Positions 37,275 to 45,609 of a stretch of 64,000 nucleotides of DNA are shown one piece after another (within the stretch, counting starts at the first letter, position 1; each line of letters begins with the position of its first letter). Origin of the DNA: Nonomuraea jiangxiensis (lineage in GTDB: Bacteria > Actinomycetota > Actinomycetes > Streptosporangiales > Streptosporangiaceae); assembly GCF_900099965.1 (NCBI RefSeq), contig NZ_FNDJ01000022.1, forward strand, positions 62,001 through 126,000, given 5' to 3'. Position numbers and translations under genes: made by a program. Below the pieces are notes generated by a model. The model ran no database searches and was not told where the DNA came from. It saw only the letters and a program-made list of their open reading frames with translations.

Positions 37275-38540
37275 ATGGTCCGTTACCGCGTGCGCGGTGG
37301 CAACGCACTGCGTGGAACCGCGTTCATACAGGGCGCGAAGAACGCCGTGCTGCCGATGATCGGTGCGGCTCTGCTGGCCGCGAAGGGCCGCACCGTTCTG
37401 CGTAACGTGCCGATCATCGAGGACGTCCGCCGCGCGGTCGAACTGGCCGAGGCGATCGGCGCCTACGTCGAGCTGCACGAGTCCGAGCGCACGCTGGTCA
37501 TCGACGCGTCCAGGCTGAGCAGCCCGGTGCTGCCCGCGGAGATCGCCCGGCGCTTCAGGGGCTCGGTGCTGTTCACTCCCGCGCTGCTGCACCGGCTGGG
37601 CGAGGCCATCGTGGAGGGGGTCGGTGGCTGCAACCTCGGCAGCCGCAACCTCGACTTCCACTACCTCGGTTACAAGCGGCTGGGCGCCATCGTGGACGAG
37701 GGCGAGACCGTCATCCACGTCAAGGCGTCCGGCCTGACCGGCGCCACCCTCTATCTCGACACCCCCTCCCACACCGGCACCGAGAACCTGATCATGGCCG
37801 CCTCGCTGGCCAAGGGCACGACGGTGATCGAGAACGCCGCGCTCGAACCCGAGGTGCTCGACGTCATCGACATCCTCACCAAGATGGGCGCGCGGATCAG
37901 CGGCGGCGGCACGGGGTTCATCACCGTCGAGGGCGTGGACGAGTTGCACGCCGTCGAGCACACGGTGATGCCCGACCGGCTCGACGCGGGCGTGTTCGCG
38001 ATGGCGGCGGCGATCACCGGGGGCGAGCTCAGCCTCGTCGGCACCGGGCTCGACCTCGGCGTCGTCCGCTACAAGCTGGAGCAGATGGGCGTCGAGTTCT
38101 CCCGCCAGGGCGCGGTCCTGCACGTGCGGTGCGAGGGGCCGCTGCGGCCGATCAACATCATCACCGACACCTACCCCGGCTTCGCGACCGACCTGCAGTC
38201 GCCGATGATGACCGTCGCGGCGCTCGCCGACGGCACCAGCTACATCCATGAGCGCATCTTCGACGGCCGGTTCGCCCTGGCCGGCGAGCTGAACAAGATG
38301 GGCGCCAACGTCGAGGTCAAGGGCAGCCGGGCCGTCGTCCGCGGTCGCACGCCGCTCACCGGGACGCAGGTGACGGCACACGACCTGCGCTCGGGGATAG
38401 CTCTCGTACTGGCCGCACTCGCGGCCGAGGGCGAGACCGTGATCGAGTCCGGATACCTCATCGATCGCGGTCACGCACATCTCGCGGCGCGAATGCGCGC
38501 GCTCGGCGCGGACATTACACGAGAGATTTCTGAACGCTAA
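37275..38540 (+). CDS. murA: UDP-N-acetylglucosamine 1-carboxyvinyltransferase (MurA type)
   Basis: 421 aa. EPSP-synthase fold enzyme transferring enolpyruvate from PEP to UDP-GlcNAc in the first step of peptidoglycan synthesis. The catalytic lysine lies in FIQGAKNAVLPMIG, the active-site cysteine in GGCNLGSRNLDFHYLGYKRLG (equivalent to Cys115 of E. coli), and DTYPGFATDLQSPM holds the conserved Asp. AAGGAG nine bases before ATG 37275 sets the start. The N-terminus differs from the common actinobacterial MurA type as I remember it, so this may be a second copy rather than the main one. Confidence 0.85.
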   Translation: MVRYRVRGGNALRGTAFIQGAKNAVLPMIGAALLAAKGRTVLRNVPIIEDVRRAVELAEAIGAYVELHESERTLVIDASRLSSPVLPAEIARRFRGSVLFTPALLHRLGEAIVEGVGGCNLGSRNLDFHYLGYKRLGAIVDEGETVIHVKASGLTGATLYLDTPSHTGTENLIMAASLAKGTTVIENAALEPEVLDVIDILTKMGARISGGGTGFITVEGVDELHAVEHTVMPDRLDAGVFAMAAAITGGELSLVGTGLDLGVVRYKLEQMGVEFSRQGAVLHVRCEGPLRPINIITDTYPGFATDLQSPMMTVAALADGTSYIHERIFDGRFALAGELNKMGANVEVKGSRAVVRGRTPLTGTQVTAHDLRSGIALVLAALAAEGETVIESGYLIDRGHAHLAARMRALGADITREISER

Positions 38541-38741
38541 AAAACGCACGAAATACCGCTTTGAGCTGCTAGGACATCTTGTCGGGCGGTCAACCAGAAC
38601 GGCTTTCCGGAAAAGTCGGGCGTGACATTACGGCCCCCGCGAGCGATCGTTCCAAAAGAGAGCACTGCAACGGACGGCAGGATGGGACGAACATTGGTCG
38701 AGAGGGCCGAAGAAACTCCCCGAGTGTCACGCCCGGGCGCC

Positions 38742-40031
38742 ATGACACCGGACCTCACCATCGGCGTGGTCGGACCCCACGACCTGGTCGAGCGAGTCAT
38801 GCTGATGGGTCACGCCGCGGCTCCGCTGCCGTGTCGCCTGGTGGCGGCCGCCTACCGCGACGAGCAGGAGGCACCGGACAAGGTGACGCGGCTCGGTCCC
38901 GGCGTCGACGCATGCCTGTTCGCCAGCCCGGTCCCCTATGACCTGGCCAGGCGTTCAGGTGTGCTGACGATGCCCGCGACGTACGTTCAACTCGGCGGAG
39001 CAGCACTGGTGGCGGCGTTGGCCAAGGCCGCGCTCGACACCCGCATGGACCCGCAACGCGTCAGCGTCGACGTGGTCAGCAGGGCCGATGTCGAGGAGGC
39101 GTACACCGACCTCGGCATCCCGGCCACGGACGTGCACAGCCGCGACGAGCCGGGCGCCACCGGCACGATCGCGGCCTACCACGAACGTCTCGCCCGGCAG
39201 GGCGCGACCACCGGGGCGCTGACCTGCCTGCCCGCGGTGGCCGAGCGTCTGCACACGGCGGGCGTACCGGTCATCAGGATCAGGCCGACCTCCGCCGCGG
39301 TCCGCACGGCGCTGCACACCGCGGCGTTGCTCGGGGCGCATCACCGGCTGGAGGAGTCGCAACTCACGGTCGTGCTGGTGGAGGTGCCGACGCTGCGCGA
39401 GCCCGTGCGGCGTGCCGCGCCCCGCTACTGGCGCGACGAGTTGCGGCTGTCGCTGCACCGGCTGCTGGTCCAGGAGGCGAACCGGATCAACGCCACCGTC
39501 TGGCCGATCGACGATCACAGCTACCTGGTGACCGCCACCAGGGGGTCGATCGCGGCGGCCACGGACGGGTTCAGGGTGTTGCCGTTCGCCGCCAGGATCA
39601 GGGACGAGCTGGGGCTGGCGGTCGAGGTCGGCGTGGGGATGGGACGTACGACGCACGACGCGGAGTCGCACGCGCGGGCCGCCCTGGCCCGGACCCAGGC
39701 CGGAAAACAGGCGCAGGGGTTCGCGGTGGATCGGGAGGGGCGGGCACTGATCCCCGCGCCCCGGATGCCACCGACCGGGGCCACCGCGCTCAAACCCAAG
39801 GGAGTGGAGGTGCTGGCCCGGCTCGCCGCCAAACTGGAAGGCGGCGACACCGTGGTGGACGCGGAGGGCGCTGGAAAAATGCTGGGGGTCACCCCTCGTA
39901 CCGCTCGACGGTTGCTGCGCACGTTGGTTGACGAGGGACTCGCGTGGCCGCTGCCGCCGAACCGCACACCGCAGCCGGGCCGGCCGCGACAGCTGTATCG
40001 GCTGATCGTGGAGAAACTCGGCCCCCGCTGA
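38742..40031 (+). CDS. Predicted transcriptional regulator with cyclase-like sensor and HTH
   Basis: 429 aa from ATG 38742 (ATG 38682 or an earlier start would add 20-40 residues; no clear ribosome-binding site decides). The N-terminal alpha/beta domain starts TIGVVGPHDLVERVML and looks like a ligand-binding or receiver-like fold. The middle part, with WPIDDHSYLVTATRGS and GLAVEVGVGMGRTTHDAESHA, resembles the GGDEF/nucleotidyl-cyclase fold without the GGDEF signature. A C-terminal winged helix (DAEGAGKMLGVTPRTARRLL, PGRPRQLYRLI) should bind DNA. Probably a nucleotide- or metabolite-responsive regulator. The target is unknown; a tandem-repeat array follows its stop. Confidence 0.7.
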   Translation: MTPDLTIGVVGPHDLVERVMLMGHAAAPLPCRLVAAAYRDEQEAPDKVTRLGPGVDACLFASPVPYDLARRSGVLTMPATYVQLGGAALVAALAKAALDTRMDPQRVSVDVVSRADVEEAYTDLGIPATDVHSRDEPGATGTIAAYHERLARQGATTGALTCLPAVAERLHTAGVPVIRIRPTSAAVRTALHTAALLGAHHRLEESQLTVVLVEVPTLREPVRRAAPRYWRDELRLSLHRLLVQEANRINATVWPIDDHSYLVTATRGSIAAATDGFRVLPFAARIRDELGLAVEVGVGMGRTTHDAESHARAALARTQAGKQAQGFAVDREGRALIPAPRMPPTGATALKPKGVEVLARLAAKLEGGDTVVDAEGAGKMLGVTPRTARRLLRTLVDEGLAWPLPPNRTPQPGRPRQLYRLIVEKLGPR

Positions 40032-40037
40032 CCGCGC

Positions 40038-40104
40038 GCGCTTTGCGTTCGGGTGCGCTTTGTGTTCGGGCGCGCTTCTGTTCAGGCGCGCTTCACGTTC
40101 GGGC
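40038..40104 (+). repeat. Four-copy tandem repeat, 17-bp period
   Basis: Units at 40038, 40055, 40072 and 40088 read GCGCTTTGCGTTCGGGT, GCGCTTTGTGTTCGGGC, GCGCTTCTGTTCAGGC and GCGCTTCACGTTCGGGC. The array begins seven bases after the regulator's stop codon. Units are direct, so this is not a hairpin terminator; it could be a multi-site protein target or simple slippage. Confidence 0.75.
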
Positions 40105-40300
40105 GCCGCACTTGGGGCGGGCGGCTTGGTCGCCCGTCCCGGTGCGGGTCCTGACCAGGTGTGGGGCCTGGTCTGGTGCTCGTGCCGACGGACCGGATAC
40201 GGTCGTGCTCGGTGTGACTTGGCGCTCGGCGTGGGCTGGCGCTTGGCGTCGGTGACGCCTAACGTGGATCATGTTCGGCGTGGGTCCGCCCCCATGTGCG

Positions 40301-40338
40301 GGTCCGTCGTCCCCTTCCCCTTCCAAGGACGACGGGCC
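40301..40338. terminator. 12-bp stem hairpin
   Basis: GGTCCGTCGTCC (40301-40312) pairs with GGACGACGGGCC (40327-40338) with one G-T wobble and a 14-base pyrimidine-rich loop. About 270 bases after the regulator gene; a plausible terminator for it. Confidence 0.5.
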
Positions 40339-40586
40339 CTCGGCGGGGGGCTGGGCTCAAACCCCTCCTCCTGTTACGGCAGGCCGACCTGGCGCCACCC
40401 GCCGCACGGCGTAGAGGGCCTCCAGGGGGACGACCGCTGACCCGCACGGGGCGGGCCGCCGTAACGGCGCACCGTGGGCCGATTACCAGGTGAATCGTGG
40501 GCTGATGGTGGCGAGCCACCAACTCTGCGTCGCCGGCTGCCCATGAGGCTGATCGAGGTTTGGGTGACTGGTGGACGGCCGTTGCA

Positions 40587-40615
40587 TTGACAAGCGCTGT
40601 CAACTTTGCTAACTA
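40587..40615 (+). promoter_or_regulatory. Consensus promoter with overlapping palindrome, no gene attached
   Basis: TTGACA (40587-40592), a spacer of exactly 17 bases, TAACTA (40610-40615). The -35 is half of an inverted repeat TTGACA-N5-TGTCAA (40587-40603), a typical repressor-operator layout. No recognised gene follows on the plus strand for over 1 kb; an 80-codon ORF from ATG 40630 has atypical codon use. Confidence 0.5.
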
Positions 40616-40674
40616 ACCTATTGACTCTTATGAAGTTATTGGTTGACCCGTGTAGATGGGGGTATGTTCTTCGA

Positions 40675-40706
40675 CGCCCCCGATCGACGCGATTCGGACG
40701 GGGGCG
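40675..40706 (+). other. Hairpin downstream of the orphan promoter
   Basis: CGCCCCCG (40675-40682) pairs perfectly with CGGGGGCG (40699-40706) across a 16-base loop, 60-90 bases after the -10 of the orphan promoter, followed by CCAAATTTT. It could be the terminator of a short RNA of about 90 nt. Confidence 0.4.
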
Positions 40707-41128
40707 CCAAATTTTCCGGGTGGACCTACCGCTTGAGTGCGTTGAGCCTTCCAGACCCTTGAATGCGTCCGGTCGTGTGGGCTTCGTGTTCGTTTCTGGC
40801 TGCCTGTGCTTGCTTCCGGCCAGCACCATGTGCGCATGCGCTGAGGGTTGGCGGAAGAATGAGGGTTCATAGTACGGATTGGTGGGTTTTGGGTTGATCC
40901 ACTTCCTCATTACGGGCTTGATGTTTCGACGGTGATCCCGGCAGCCATCGTCCTCGTCCGGGAGCTCCAGGACAGGCGGGTTGCTCACTGTCACCGCATC
41001 CGTGCGGGCCGATTTTCCCCGCGGTGGCGAGTTGATGGCATACGTCCAGGAGTGGCCTGGTTCCAGTACGGGCTGTGCGGGGCTGTAGAGGCGCTGGAGG
41101 CGCTGTCAGGCCCGGGTCGCCTCCAGGG

Positions 41129-41584
41129 TCAGCAGGCGCATGCGATGCCCGATGTCGGGGCTGTCAGCGCGTCCACCGGGCGGCGGGTGGTCCCCGAACG
41201 GGTTTCCACCGGGAAACCCTCCCTGGCCCAGTACTCGAAGCCGCCGAGCATCTCCTTGACCCGATAACCGAGCCTGGCGAACTCCAGCGCCGCCCGCGTC
41301 GCGCCGTTGCAACCGGGACCCCAGCAGTAGGTGACGACCACGGCGTCCTTCGGGATCAGCGTGGCCGCCTTGGCGGCGATCTCCGCGGTGGGAAGGTGTA
41401 CGGCGCCCTCGATGTGCCCCTGGTCCCAGCTCTCCTGGCTGCGCGAGTCGACGACGACCAGGCCGGGCACCGCCGCCGCCAAGTCGGCGGCCACGTCCGA
41501 GACGTCGGTCTCGAAACCGAGGCGGGCGGTGAAGTGGGCGATCGCCTCAGCGTTGGTGGGAGTTGGGGTGGCGGTGGCGGACAT
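41129..41584 (-). CDS. Rhodanese-like domain protein
   Basis: 151 aa. A single rhodanese domain with VVVDSRSQESWDQGHIEGAVHLP and the active-site loop YCWGPGCNGATRAAL, carrying the persulfide-forming cysteine, then FEYWAREGFPVE. Rhodaneses transfer sulfur or, in single-domain forms, act in redox and detoxification; the acceptor is unknown. AAGGGAA precedes the ATG by about six bases. Divergent from the DMT transporter at 41736. Confidence 0.9.
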   Translation of the reverse strand: MSATATPTPTNAEAIAHFTARLGFETDVSDVAADLAAAVPGLVVVDSRSQESWDQGHIEGAVHLPTAEIAAKAATLIPKDAVVVTYCWGPGCNGATRAALEFARLGYRVKEMLGGFEYWAREGFPVETRSGTTRRPVDALTAPTSGIACAC

Positions 41585-41735
41585 TGGGGTTCCCTTCGAC
41601 GATGAGGGGATCCTGGCAGGTCAGGGCAGGAAGGGAACAGTGGCGGGAAAGCCGCCTATCGCTGATATCCCGCCACATTCCGAAGTCCGATACCCGCAGG
41701 CGTTCTGTCACACTTGCCCGCTACAGTCATGAGCC

Positions 41736-42674
41736 ATGAGTTCAAACGCCCCTGACAACCGTGCTCCACTTCTGGTTTGGAGCGCGTTGGCGATCGTCTA
41801 CGTGGTGTGGGGCTCGACGTACCTCGGCATCAGGATCACCATCGAGACGATGCCGCCGATGCTCAGCGGCGCCTTGCGGTTCGTGACGGCCGCGTTGCTG
41901 CTCGCCGGCTTCCTGGTGATCCGGAAGGGGCTCGCGCCGTTCAGGATGTCCTGGCGCCAGTTCGGCGGAGCGGGGCTGGTCGGGTTACTGCTGCTGACCG
42001 GCGGGAACGGCATGGTCGCCGTGGCCGAGCAGCACATCTCCACCGGCCTGGCCGCGCTGCTCGTGGCGTCGGTGCCGCTGTGGCTGGTGGTGTTCCGGCT
42101 CGTGGTGAGGGACCGGCCGGCGCTGCTGACGGTGGCCGGGGTCCTGGTCGGGCTGGCCGGGGTGGCGGCCCTGTCGCTGAACGGGGGCGGCGAGTCTGCC
42201 AGCACGACGGGCGTCGTGGTGATCCTGCTGGCCTCGCTGTCGTGGTCGATCGGGTCGTTCCTGTCGGCGCGCATCCCGATGCCCGACAACGTGTGGGCGG
42301 CCAGCACGGTCGAGATGCTGGTCGGCGGCCTGGGGCTGCTCGTGGTCGGCCCCGCGCTCGGCGAGCGGCTGGACCTGGCGGCGGTCTCGGGACGTTCGTG
42401 GGTGGCGCTGGCGTACCTGGTGCTGGTGGGGTCGCTGGTGGGGTTCACCGCCTACACGTGGCTGCTGGGCAACGCGCCGATCTCGCTGGTGTCCACGTAC
42501 GCGTACGTCAACCCGGCCGTCGCCGTCCTGCTGGGCATGCTGGTGCTGAACGAGCAGGTGACGACCCAGATGATCCTGGGCGGGCTGGTGATCCTGGCGG
42601 GCGTCGCCCTGGTGGTGTCCACCGAACGACGCGCCAAGACCAGGGCCCCGGTGCCGGACAAAGTCACCGTCTGA
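41736..42674 (+). CDS. EamA/DMT family transporter
   Basis: 312 aa, ten predicted membrane helices in two EamA repeats. YVVWGSTYLGIRITIETMPP and GALRFVTAALLLAG in TM1-2 are typical of the drug/metabolite exporter branch. NAPISLVSTYAYVNPAVAVLLG in the second repeat is a hallmark of this family. Likely exports amino acids or small metabolites across the cytoplasmic membrane. It ends in front of a long minisatellite and is convergent with hisC. Confidence 0.92.
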   Translation: MSSNAPDNRAPLLVWSALAIVYVVWGSTYLGIRITIETMPPMLSGALRFVTAALLLAGFLVIRKGLAPFRMSWRQFGGAGLVGLLLLTGGNGMVAVAEQHISTGLAALLVASVPLWLVVFRLVVRDRPALLTVAGVLVGLAGVAALSLNGGGESASTTGVVVILLASLSWSIGSFLSARIPMPDNVWAASTVEMLVGGLGLLVVGPALGERLDLAAVSGRSWVALAYLVLVGSLVGFTAYTWLLGNAPISLVSTYAYVNPAVAVLLGMLVLNEQVTTQMILGGLVILAGVALVVSTERRAKTRAPVPDKVTV

Positions 42675-43307
42675 GAGCCAGAAGCGAGTACGGGCACCCC
42701 CGGCGCCCGCCGTGCTGCCCCCGGCCTGCGGCGCCGCGCCGCCCGGCGGCAGCACGGAAACGATCCTGCCGGGGAGTGGGCCGGCTGGCGGCAGCACGGA
42801 GGCGCGAGCCTGCGGGGCGGGCACAGGCCAGCCGCGACGCGGAGACGCGAGCCGACAGCGCGGAGGCGCGAGCGGTGCGAAGACGCGACCCAGCAGCGCG
42901 AAGACGCGACCCGGCCGCGCGGAGACGCGACCCAGCACGCGGAGGCGCGAAGGCGCGAGCCGACAGCGCAAAGACGCAGCCCAGCGACGAGGAGGCGCCA
43001 CCCGATGGCGCGGAGACGCGAAGGCGCGAGCCTACGGGCGGGCACCGGCTGGCCCCGACGCGGAGACGCGAGCGGCAGCGCGGAGGCGCGAGCCGAAAGC
43101 GCGAAGACGCGGCCCAGCGACGGGGAGGCGCCACCCGATCGCGCGGAGACGCGAGCCAGCAGCGCGGCGGCGCGCAAACGCGACGGCAACGCGAAGGCAC
43201 GACCCAGCAGCGCAGAGGCGCGACCCAACGACGCCGAGACGCGGAAACGGGAGCCGGGGGCGCGGGGCCGGCCGGCTGTGGAGGCCGGCCGGGGGCATGG
43301 GGGGCGG
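42675..43307. repeat. Minisatellite: degenerate 20-21-bp repeat with higher-order units
   Basis: A 633-bp gene-free spacer between convergent genes. From about 42836 to 43258 it is built of some 16 copies of a unit close to CGCGGAGACGCGACCCAGCA. A larger order is visible: the block at 42967-43021 recurs almost exactly at 43100-43154 (133-bp offset). A second block near 42803-42850 recurs near 43024-43071. Long ORFs across it in several frames are artefacts of the repeat. Confidence 0.85.
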
Positions 43308-44369
43308 CTAGCGGTGTGGGTACTTTTTGGCGACGGCGAGGAAGGCGTCGTTCGCCTCTGGGTCGCCGATGGACACGCGTGCGCCTTCCCCCTCGAACGG
43401 CCGCACCGCCACCCCCTCGGCCGCGCAGGCCGCGGCGAAGTCGAGGGTGCGTTCGCCGAGCCTGAGCCAGACGAAGTTCGCCTCGGAGTGCGGGACCGTC
43501 CAGCCCTGGGCCAGCAGCGACTCGTGCACCCGGGTGCGCTCCTTGACCACCCGTTCGACCCGCTCCAGCAGCTCGTCCTCGGCCTTCAGCGACGCGATGG
43601 CGGCGGCCTGCGCGATGTGGTTGACGGCGAACGGGATGATCGTCTTGCGGACGGCCGTCGCCACCGGCTCCGGCCCGACCACGAAGCCGACCCGCAGCCC
43701 CGCCAGCCCGTACGCCTTGGAGAACGTACGCAGGACGCAGACGTTCGGCCGGTCGCGGTAGAGGGTGAGGCCGTCTGGGACGTCCTCGTCGCGGACGTAT
43801 TCGCGGTAGGCCTCGTCCAGCACCACCAGCACATGCTCGGGCACCCGGTCCAGGAACGCCTCCAGCGCGGCTCGCCGGATCGCGGTGCCGGTCGGGTTGT
43901 TGGGGTTGCACACGAACACCATGCGCGTCCGGTCGGTGATCGCCTCCGCCATCGCGTCCAGGTCGTGGTCCTCGCCCGCCAGCGGCACCCGGACCGACGT
44001 CACCCCGGCCAGGTCGGCCAGCAGCGGGTAGGCCTCGAACGACCGCCACGCGTACACGACCTCGACCCCGGGCTCTCCCACCGTCTCGAACAGCTGCTGC
44101 GCCACCGTCACCGACCCGGCGCCGAGCGCGATGTGCTCGACCGGCACCCCGAACCGCTCCGCGATCGCCTCGGTCAGCTTGATCGCGCCCGGGTCGGGAT
44201 ACCGGTTGACCTGCCGCGCCGCCTCGGCGATCGCCCCCACCACGGACGGCAGCGGATCGTACGGAGACTCGTTGGAAGAAAGCTTGTACGACCGCCCGTC
44301 GGAGGTCGCGACGGCCTTGCCCGGCTTGTAGGCGGCCATGGTGTCCAGGATGTGGCGGAAACGAGGCAT
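43308..44369 (-). CDS. hisC: Histidinol-phosphate aminotransferase family (HisC)
   Basis: 353 aa PLP-dependent class I/II aminotransferase. LSSNESPYDPLPSV, the N-terminal HisC signature, is present. VFVCNPNNPTGTAI, VLDEAYREYV and TFSKAYGLAGLRVGF hold the PLP-binding Asn, Asp/Tyr and Schiff-base Lys. Catalyses imidazole-acetol-phosphate to histidinol phosphate in histidine synthesis; some actinobacterial members prefer aromatic amino acids (Pat), and no other his genes are near, so either role fits. TATGGT on the minus strand (44381-44376) ends six bases before the ATG, so the transcript is probably leaderless. Confidence 0.88.
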   Translation of the reverse strand: MPRFRHILDTMAAYKPGKAVATSDGRSYKLSSNESPYDPLPSVVGAIAEAARQVNRYPDPGAIKLTEAIAERFGVPVEHIALGAGSVTVAQQLFETVGEPGVEVVYAWRSFEAYPLLADLAGVTSVRVPLAGEDHDLDAMAEAITDRTRMVFVCNPNNPTGTAIRRAALEAFLDRVPEHVLVVLDEAYREYVRDEDVPDGLTLYRDRPNVCVLRTFSKAYGLAGLRVGFVVGPEPVATAVRKTIIPFAVNHIAQAAAIASLKAEDELLERVERVVKERTRVHESLLAQGWTVPHSEANFVWLRLGERTLDFAAACAAEGVAVRPFEGEGARVSIGDPEANDAFLAVAKKYPHR

Positions 44370-44710
44370 GGCCTAACCATAGAAGGCACGACGACGTGAG
44401 GCATCAACCAGGTCCCACGGGTCCCACCCACTCCCCGCAGCCACCGGTCACGAATCCCTTGTCCATCTGCAGAATGGTCACCGGCCCGGCCGGAGTCGAT
44501 CACGTCGCCGCGCCGGCCCGACAGCCCTCCCACCCTGGCCCAGCTGCCTTTCCGGTCCCGGGCGGTGTAGGTGCCGGGCTCGATGTCGGTGCCGACGATG
44601 AGCGGGTGCGGCAGGTCGAGGTCGGACCCGCCGCCTCCCGGGGCCGGCTGGTCACGCGATCAAGCGTGCCACCGGGGTGCCCGCCGGGAAGACCCTGGCG
44701 TCGCGGTGGG
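44370..44710. other. 341-bp gene-free stretch
   Basis: Contains the hisC promoter at its left end. I see no coding region, hairpin or repeat worth naming in the rest. Confidence 0.5.
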
Positions 44711-44809
44711 TCAACGGCGCAGGGCCAGCACCAGCACGACGGCCACCACGGCCATCACGGCCAGCGCGCCGGCGATGATCAACAGGGAGAGCGATGCCAT
44801 GATGTCCAC
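44711..44809 (-). CDS. Candidate single-TM micro-protein (32 aa)
   Basis: 32 aa from GTG 44809, or 29 aa from ATG 44800 (MASLSLLIIAGALAVMAVVA, then VVLVLALRR to the stop). Almost the whole peptide is one hydrophobic helix ending in two arginines, as in small membrane regulators. GAGAGG lies 2 bases before the GTG and 11 before the ATG. There is no other gene between hisC and the Nudix regulator. It could also be a chance ORF in GC-rich DNA. Confidence 0.4.
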   Translation of the reverse strand: MDIMASLSLLIIAGALAVMAVVAVVLVLALRR

Positions 44810-44884
44810 GACCTCTCGTTACGGCTGGGGTGCCTGAGGTTCGGGATCATCTCATGGGCCGGCGCCTGACGAGCCGGGGGCGGG

Positions 44885-45550
44885 CTATTCCTTGAGGCTG
44901 CGGAGCATCGGCGGGTGGAGGAGCTCGGCGGGGCCGCGGCGGAAGAGCTTGGCCGGGCGCCCGCCGTCTCTGGTGGTCGTGGCGCCCGTCTCCACCAGGA
45001 AGCCCTCCGCCTTCGTCACCTTCCGGTGGAAGTTACGGGGGTCCAGCACCCGTCCCCAGACGATCTCGTAGACGCGGCGCAGGTCCGCCACCGTGAACTC
45101 CGGCGGGCAGAAGGCCGCGCCCAGCGACGTGTATTCCAGCTTGGCCCGCGCCCGCTCCACCCCGTCGTGCATGATGCGGCGGTGGTCGAAGGCCATGACC
45201 TGCAGGGAGTCCACCGGCTGCCAGCTCATGTGGGCCTTCTCCGAGGCGGGGAGGTCGGGGGCCAGCCCCAGGTAGGCGACGCTCAGCACGCGCTGCCTCG
45301 GGTCGCGGTCGGGGTAGCCGTAGGTCTGGAGCTGCTCCAGGTGCACCGGCGCGCCGGGGAGGCCGGCCCGCTCCGCGAGGATGCGATGGGCGGCCGCCGG
45401 GAGGTCCTCGTCCAGTTGAATGAAGCCGCCGGACAGCGACCAGCGCCGCAGGAACGGGGGATTGTCGCGGCGCCACACCAGAGCGCTGAGCGCCTGGTTG
45501 CGCACGGTGAGCACGACCAGGTCGACGCTGACCGGGATGCTCGGGACCAT
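44885..45550 (-). CDS. NrtR-like transcriptional regulator (degenerate Nudix plus winged helix)
   Basis: 221 aa. An N-terminal Nudix-fold domain (about 1-140) is followed by a C-terminal winged-helix (about 150-215, with FTVADLRRVYEIVWG and NFHRKVTKAEGFL). In the Nudix box, GGFIQLDEDLPAAAHRILAE, the catalytic R-E-x-x-E-E pattern is broken, so hydrolysis is unlikely. NrtR proteins repress NAD-synthesis or sugar genes and sense ADP-ribose-type ligands. TAACGT on the minus strand (45563-45558) ends seven bases before the ATG, suggesting a leaderless mRNA. No NAD genes are adjacent, so the regulon is elsewhere or different. Confidence 0.85.
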   Translation of the reverse strand: MVPSIPVSVDLVVLTVRNQALSALVWRRDNPPFLRRWSLSGGFIQLDEDLPAAAHRILAERAGLPGAPVHLEQLQTYGYPDRDPRQRVLSVAYLGLAPDLPASEKAHMSWQPVDSLQVMAFDHRRIMHDGVERARAKLEYTSLGAAFCPPEFTVADLRRVYEIVWGRVLDPRNFHRKVTKAEGFLVETGATTTRDGGRPAKLFRRGPAELLHPPMLRSLKE

Positions 45551-45609
45551 GGACCGCACGTTACACGCAGTCGCGGGGGGGGAGCGAACAGTGCGACCGG
45601 CGCGCGACC

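Larger units (their letters stand above)
40032..41128. other. 1.1-kb gene-free stretch
   Basis: No convincing coding region on either strand: candidate ORFs here have low third-position GC and no recognisable domain. It holds a 17-bp tandem array (40038-40104), a 12-bp-stem hairpin (40301-40338), a consensus promoter with a palindrome (40587-40615) and another hairpin (40675-40706). GC is lower between about 40590 and 40930. It may hold a small RNA gene or decayed foreign DNA. Confidence 0.6.

Noticed and set aside
40374..40994. 206-aa minus-strand ORF and 89-aa plus-strand ORF in the gene-free region
   Set aside because: Low third-position GC, Arg/Pro-rich translation without recognisable motif and no ribosome-binding site. 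The GC-rich genes nearby look very different.
42836..43258. CRISPR array
   Set aside because: The repeats are contiguous and degenerate with no unique spacers of constant length, and there are no cas genes in the window.
42664..44049. Long minus-strand ORFs and plus-strand ORFs across the minisatellite and through hisC
   Set aside because: They arise from the 20-21-bp repeat, whose length is a multiple of three in many units, and from an out-of-frame reading of hisC. The translations are Arg/Ala-rich repeats without any domain.
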